Below, piece after piece: positions 19,262 through 21,932 of a stretch of 21,932 bases of DNA. The notes under the pieces were generated by a model, which saw only the letters and a list, made by a program, of their open reading frames with translations, did no database searches and had not been told where the DNA came from. The stretch is taken from positions 1 through 21,932 of IMG/VR virus record IMGVR_UViG_3300034190_003416; one strand, given 5' to 3'. The stretch's first letter is position 1. The number at the start of each line of letters is the position of its first letter. The stretch is from a virus. A program made the translations under genes and the position numbers.

Positions 19262-19272
19262 TTGAGACCATC

Positions 19273-19794
19273 ATGAATTATGAGCCACACTTAATAGCAG
19301 CTAATTTATCATACTTGCTTTTAGTGTGGTTTTTTATCTGCTTGTTTTCTGGAAGAAAATACTTCTTATCTTCGCTAGCTCTGCTTTGTTTGTGGTCAAT
19401 ATATTGTTATGCCATAGGTAATGAGATGTTTAAACACTTGAATTACATTGAATCAAAAGGCGTGTTAATAAGGATAGATAGCGCATTCGCACTGATAATG
19501 ACTGTTATCTTTTTCTTTGATAAGTTAGCTATAAGGCATGCAATATTACTATCCTTTGCAACTCTATGTCACATCATGATAATATTAAGCATCAAAAATG
19601 AGTCATATGGTTTATTTTTCTACTATTATGATGAACTAATAATTATGGTCGGGTTGTTACAAATGGTGGTCTCTTACGGTGGATTTAAAACTGCACTTTG
19701 CAATATACGGGGATTGCTACTATGGCGGAACTGCGATAATAACGGTAGTTGTAAAGATATATCTACACAAGAAAAAAGAGGCGCTAAAACGTGA
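19273..19794 (+). CDS. Polytopic membrane protein, 173 aa, in lysis region
   Basis: About five hydrophobic segments are visible: 8-27 (LSYLLLVWFFICLF), 31-49, 68-84, 89-107 (ILLSFATLCHIMIILSI) and 116-137 (LIIMVGLLQMVV). A short polar, basic C-terminal tail is rich in Asn and Cys. No ribosome site is obvious: the eight bases before the ATG read AGACCATC. The stop overlaps the next start (GTGA), so it is coupled to the holin candidate. Function is unknown; a membrane accessory of lysis is inferred from context only. Confidence 0.6.
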   Translation: MNYEPHLIAANLSYLLLVWFFICLFSGRKYFLSSLALLCLWSIYCYAIGNEMFKHLNYIESKGVLIRIDSAFALIMTVIFFFDKLAIRHAILLSFATLCHIMIILSIKNESYGLFFYYYDELIIMVGLLQMVVSYGGFKTALCNIRGLLLWRNCDNNGSCKDISTQEKRGAKT

Positions 19795-20114
19795 AGCAAG
19801 AAACATTAAAAGCTTTGGCGGATGGTGCCACTATATCCGCAATAAGTACGGGCGTTAGCGTTAGAATTGGGTGGCTAGATGTTATTAACGAATATGCTCC
19901 CGCAATCGGCGCGATAGCAACTGTATTTTTTGGTCTTGTTGGGCTGTTATTTTATTACCTAACCTATAAAAAAGGCACGCAAGCAGACGAAAATAAAAAA
20001 GATATAGTTATCTTGCAGGAAAGTTTAGTCGAGCATAAAAGTGAAACTAAAGATAACTTTGAAACGCTAAGTAAAGGCATAGATAAAATACTAGAAAACC
20101 AAACAAGCAAATAA
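19791..20114 (+). CDS. Class II holin-like protein with C-terminal coiled coil, 107 aa
   Basis: Starts at a GTG that overlaps the upstream stop. An amphipathic N-terminal part (ATISAISTGVSVRIGWLDVI) and a membrane span (about 36-58, PAIGAIATVFFGLVGLLFYYL) are followed by a basic turn and a charged coiled-coil tail (65-105, heptad-like). The A-S/T-G-V-S and L-D-x-I-N-x-Y-A-P-A-I-G pattern resembles lambdoid S21-type holins. It lies 627 bases after the endolysin. It is smaller than the 3-TM holin at 6287 and could be the main holin; an antiholin or inner-membrane spanin role is possible. Confidence 0.5.
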   Translation: MKQETLKALADGATISAISTGVSVRIGWLDVINEYAPAIGAIATVFFGLVGLLFYYLTYKKGTQADENKKDIVILQESLVEHKSETKDNFETLSKGIDKILENQTSK

Positions 20115-20132
20115 AAACTTAATGAGATCTTA

Positions 20133-20405
20133 ATGGCTAATAAATACAAAATAATTCCTGTTGATGCTATTAGGCAGTATTTGTCACAAGACGGGCTTGA
20201 TTTATTAGAAAGCGCTAGATACTCACTAGATAAAACCAAAGTTATCCGTTGCCTAAATCATTCCCAAGAAAGAATAAAGTCAATATTTAAGACAGACTTT
20301 GATATTGAATCATTTATGCTGTCAACAAAAACTTACACTCACGAAGAAGCGCTGGAAGAAATGAAAAAACCAGAATGGTCGCTACCCTTAAGCGGGGATT
20401 TATAA
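20133..20405 (+). CDS. Hypothetical phage protein, 90 aa
   Basis: Ends at the base before the next gene starts. The ATG has GAG six bases upstream, a weak site. The product is a charged helical protein (DAIRQYLSQDGLDLLESARYS, then THEEALEEMKKPEW), with a single Cys at 40. It opens the structural run that continues to the right edge, so a capsid or tail accessory role is possible. No family is recognised. Confidence 0.6.
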   Translation: MANKYKIIPVDAIRQYLSQDGLDLLESARYSLDKTKVIRCLNHSQERIKSIFKTDFDIESFMLSTKTYTHEEALEEMKKPEWSLPLSGDL

Positions 20406-21392
20406 ATGGCTGTATGGGCTGCTGTATTAGATGGAGTAAATGACAGAGCAACATTTGCCTCTGTAACTACATCTAATAATATTGATGTTGAAGTTGTAAT
20501 GACTTTTAACTCGCTTAATGGCGGTGCAATACTTTCAGATGGTGGCGTGGCAAACTTCTTTCGATATAACGCTGGTACTTTAAGGTTTAGGTGTTTAGGT
20601 TTTCTTGGTAACAGTATGAGCTTCACGCCTGTTATCGGGCAAAAATACACATTAGGCGCTGCATTAAGGTCTACAGGTGTTGAGTTGTTTGTTGATGGTG
20701 CAAGTATAGGTACAAGCAACGGCTCACCAACAGGAATGCTGATAAATACTATCGGGTTTTTCAATAGCACATTTTATTTAGGGTGTACTATTGAAAGGTT
20801 AACGGTTACTGATAATACAACGCCAGCTAATAGCTTTGATTTATATAACGATGTAGTTGCTGGCTCTAGTGTTAATTGGCCAGACCAAACAGCTAACGCA
20901 AGAAACGGAACTTTAGTTAATACTCCTACAGATGGTAGTCAATGGCTAGAGGTTGGCGGTAGCGGTATATCTATAACAGCAGAGAGCGGAACATATTTAT
21001 ATTCCGGTACTGATGCGCAACTACTAACTGCTAGAATATTAAAAGCTGATTCAGGCGCGTATTCATACACAGGCTCAACAGTAAATCTATTAAAAGGATT
21101 TGTATTAACTGCCAATTCAGGTTCTTATTCTTATCTAGGGCAAGATGCTACATTAACTTACACACCAGCCGGTGCTTTTATATTAACCGCAGATAGTGGG
21201 AATTATACCTATACAGGCGCCAATATTAATTTTAATCGTGATCGTGTTATAATAGCAGTAAGCGGAACTTATAATTATAACGGTACGGACATACAAATAA
21301 TTCTACCTGGTCAGATATGGACGGATAAACCAAGTGTTTCGACTAACTGGGATAATCAAGCAGCAACAACAACAATTTGGACGGATAAATAA
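20406..21392 (+). CDS. Laminin-G/ConA-like virion protein with five beta repeats
   Basis: 328 residues. Residues 1-165 resemble a LamG/concanavalin-like sandwich, with FRYNAGTLRF, YTLGAALRSTGVELFVDGA (about 81-99) and IGFFNSTFYLGCTIERLTV (116-134). Five repeats of about 20 residues follow, with the pattern a-x-SGxYxYxGxxaxL (starting near 189, 211, 232, 259 and 281). The end carries two copies of IWTDK (304-308 and 324-328) and a Trp-Asp-Asn segment. Such proteins are decoration or adhesin-like virion proteins in marine phages. GGGG lies in a usable position before the ATG. It overlaps the next gene as TAATG. Confidence 0.7.
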   Translation: MAVWAAVLDGVNDRATFASVTTSNNIDVEVVMTFNSLNGGAILSDGGVANFFRYNAGTLRFRCLGFLGNSMSFTPVIGQKYTLGAALRSTGVELFVDGASIGTSNGSPTGMLINTIGFFNSTFYLGCTIERLTVTDNTTPANSFDLYNDVVAGSSVNWPDQTANARNGTLVNTPTDGSQWLEVGGSGISITAESGTYLYSGTDAQLLTARILKADSGAYSYTGSTVNLLKGFVLTANSGSYSYLGQDATLTYTPAGAFILTADSGNYTYTGANINFNRDRVIIAVSGTYNYNGTDIQIILPGQIWTDKPSVSTNWDNQAATTTIWTDK

Positions 21393-21802
21393 TGGCAGCA
21401 TACAATAAGTTTAATCAAACAGTCGAAGATATGGCTAACGGTGTTTATAACTGCGCGACAGACCAGTTTACTGTGGCCTTAACTGTAGCTGCACCAGTGG
21501 CAACGAATACAGTTTTAGCTAACCTTACCGAAATATCATATACAAACTTAAGTTCAAGAGATTTGACCACATCATCATCAGGCCAAACAGGCGGAACGTT
21601 TACGCAACTATTCGCTGATTTAGTTTTGACTGCTTCAGGTGGTCCGGTGGCAGCGTTTAGATATATTACTATCTACAACAATACGCCAACATCACCGGCA
21701 GACCCTTTATTGTGTTTCTATGATTTCGGTAGTTCATTAGTATTGGCTGATGGTGAGACTTTAACTATTGATTTCACCACAAGTACGTTCACACTAGCAT
21801 AA
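21392..21802 (+). CDS. Conserved phage structural protein, 136 aa
   Basis: The start AAYNKFNQTVEDMANGVYN, followed by DQFTVALT, matches a phage protein I have seen next to head-tail genes; similar proteins are called capsid or decoration proteins. The rest is Thr/Ser/Ala-rich and beta-rich (TEISYTN, RYITIYNN, LTIDFTTSTFTLA), with two Cys. No domain of known function is recognised. It is translationally coupled to the LamG-type gene (TAATG), which suggests the two act in the same particle. Confidence 0.7.
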   Translation: MAAYNKFNQTVEDMANGVYNCATDQFTVALTVAAPVATNTVLANLTEISYTNLSSRDLTTSSSGQTGGTFTQLFADLVLTASGGPVAAFRYITIYNNTPTSPADPLLCFYDFGSSLVLADGETLTIDFTTSTFTLA

Positions 21803-21840
21803 ATAATTTTAAGTCGAACAACCTATAAGGACTCGATACC

Positions 21841-21932
21841 ATGAATATAACAAAAACCTTTCTAATGGAATGCTTTACATATAAATCAGGAGTGTTGGTT
21901 TGGAATAAAAGGCCGTCACACCATTTTAAAAG
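21841..21932 (+). CDS. HNH homing endonuclease, N-terminal fragment (runs off window)
   Basis: AAGGA lies nine bases before the ATG, and the frame is open to the right edge. The 30 visible residues read as FLMECFTYKSGVLVWNKRPS followed by H-H-F-K. This is the opening of the phage HNH endonucleases that begin L-x2-x-F-x-Y-K-x-G-x-L-x-W-K-x-R-P. The DNA-binding start is visible and the catalytic HNH lies beyond the window. The placement in the structural region is typical of homing endonucleases. Confidence 0.6.
   Translation, partial: MNITKTFLMECFTYKSGVLVWNKRPSHHFK

Noticed and set aside
1-21932. Integrase gene or attachment site indicating a prophage
   Set aside because: No tyrosine or serine recombinase and no duplicated flanking sequence are seen in the window; lysogeny remains open.

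Overview
This window is a contiguous piece of a tailed double-stranded DNA phage or prophage genome. It is AT-rich and tightly packed, with short gaps, frequent ATGA/TAATG overlaps and strong AGGAG ribosome sites. The tail end carries a P22-type head-binding tailspike preceded by a probable ejection protein, which points to a short-tailed (podovirus-like) particle. The accessory genes (NinG, NinX/DUF2591, DUF1367, DUF551, YopX, Rha, RecE-like nuclease) are typical of phages of Gammaproteobacteria. The base composition and the pectate-lyase tailspike fit a marine host such as Alteromonadales or Vibrionales, but the host is inference. No integrase is visible, so a temperate life style is suggested only by the repressor-like switch region.

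Layout. (a) 1-3.6 kb, + strand: end of an ejection/internal virion protein and the tailspike. (b) 3.6-6.2 kb, - strand: a nine-gene operon read from a strong promoter with an operator in its spacer (6189-6217), starting with Rha and running through small membrane, HTH, DUF1367 and Cys-rich proteins. (c) 6.29-6.72 kb, +: a three-helix holin. (d) 6.8-9.5 kb, -: a replication operon with a ribbon-helix-helix regulator, a winged-helix replication initiator carrying 11-bp repeats (a likely origin), a DnaB helicase and two small proteins. (e) 9.6-11.7 kb, +: a divergent operon of seven small proteins, including NinX, an RNA polymerase alpha-CTD-like protein and a zinc ribbon. (f) 11.8-11.9 kb: back-to-back terminators. 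(g) 11.86-13.56 kb, -: a switch-region operon with a Cro/C1-like repressor, a GIY-YIG nuclease fused to a related HTH, YopX and micro-ORFs. (h) 13.7-19.2 kb, +: a recombination operon (zinc ribbon, a tRNA-like RNA in a long stem, RecE-like nuclease and partner, SSB, NinG) followed by many small genes and an M15 endolysin. (i) 19.2-21.9 kb, +: a polytopic membrane protein, a second holin candidate, structural/decoration proteins and the start of an HNH homing endonuclease.

How the parts fit together. Replication uses the initiator and helicase, with SSB, the RecE-like nuclease and NinG providing recombination-dependent processing. Three divergent or autoregulated control points (near 6.2, 9.55 and 13.6 kb) each sit beside a small DNA-binding protein or Rha, and each holds a palindrome overlapping promoter elements. 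Lysis is by the M15 peptidase with one or two holins. The least explained object is the 13866-14000 element: a tRNA-like multi-arm fold closed by a 24-position inverted repeat with one mismatch. It lies in the leader of the recombination operon, facing the GIY-YIG-HTH operon.
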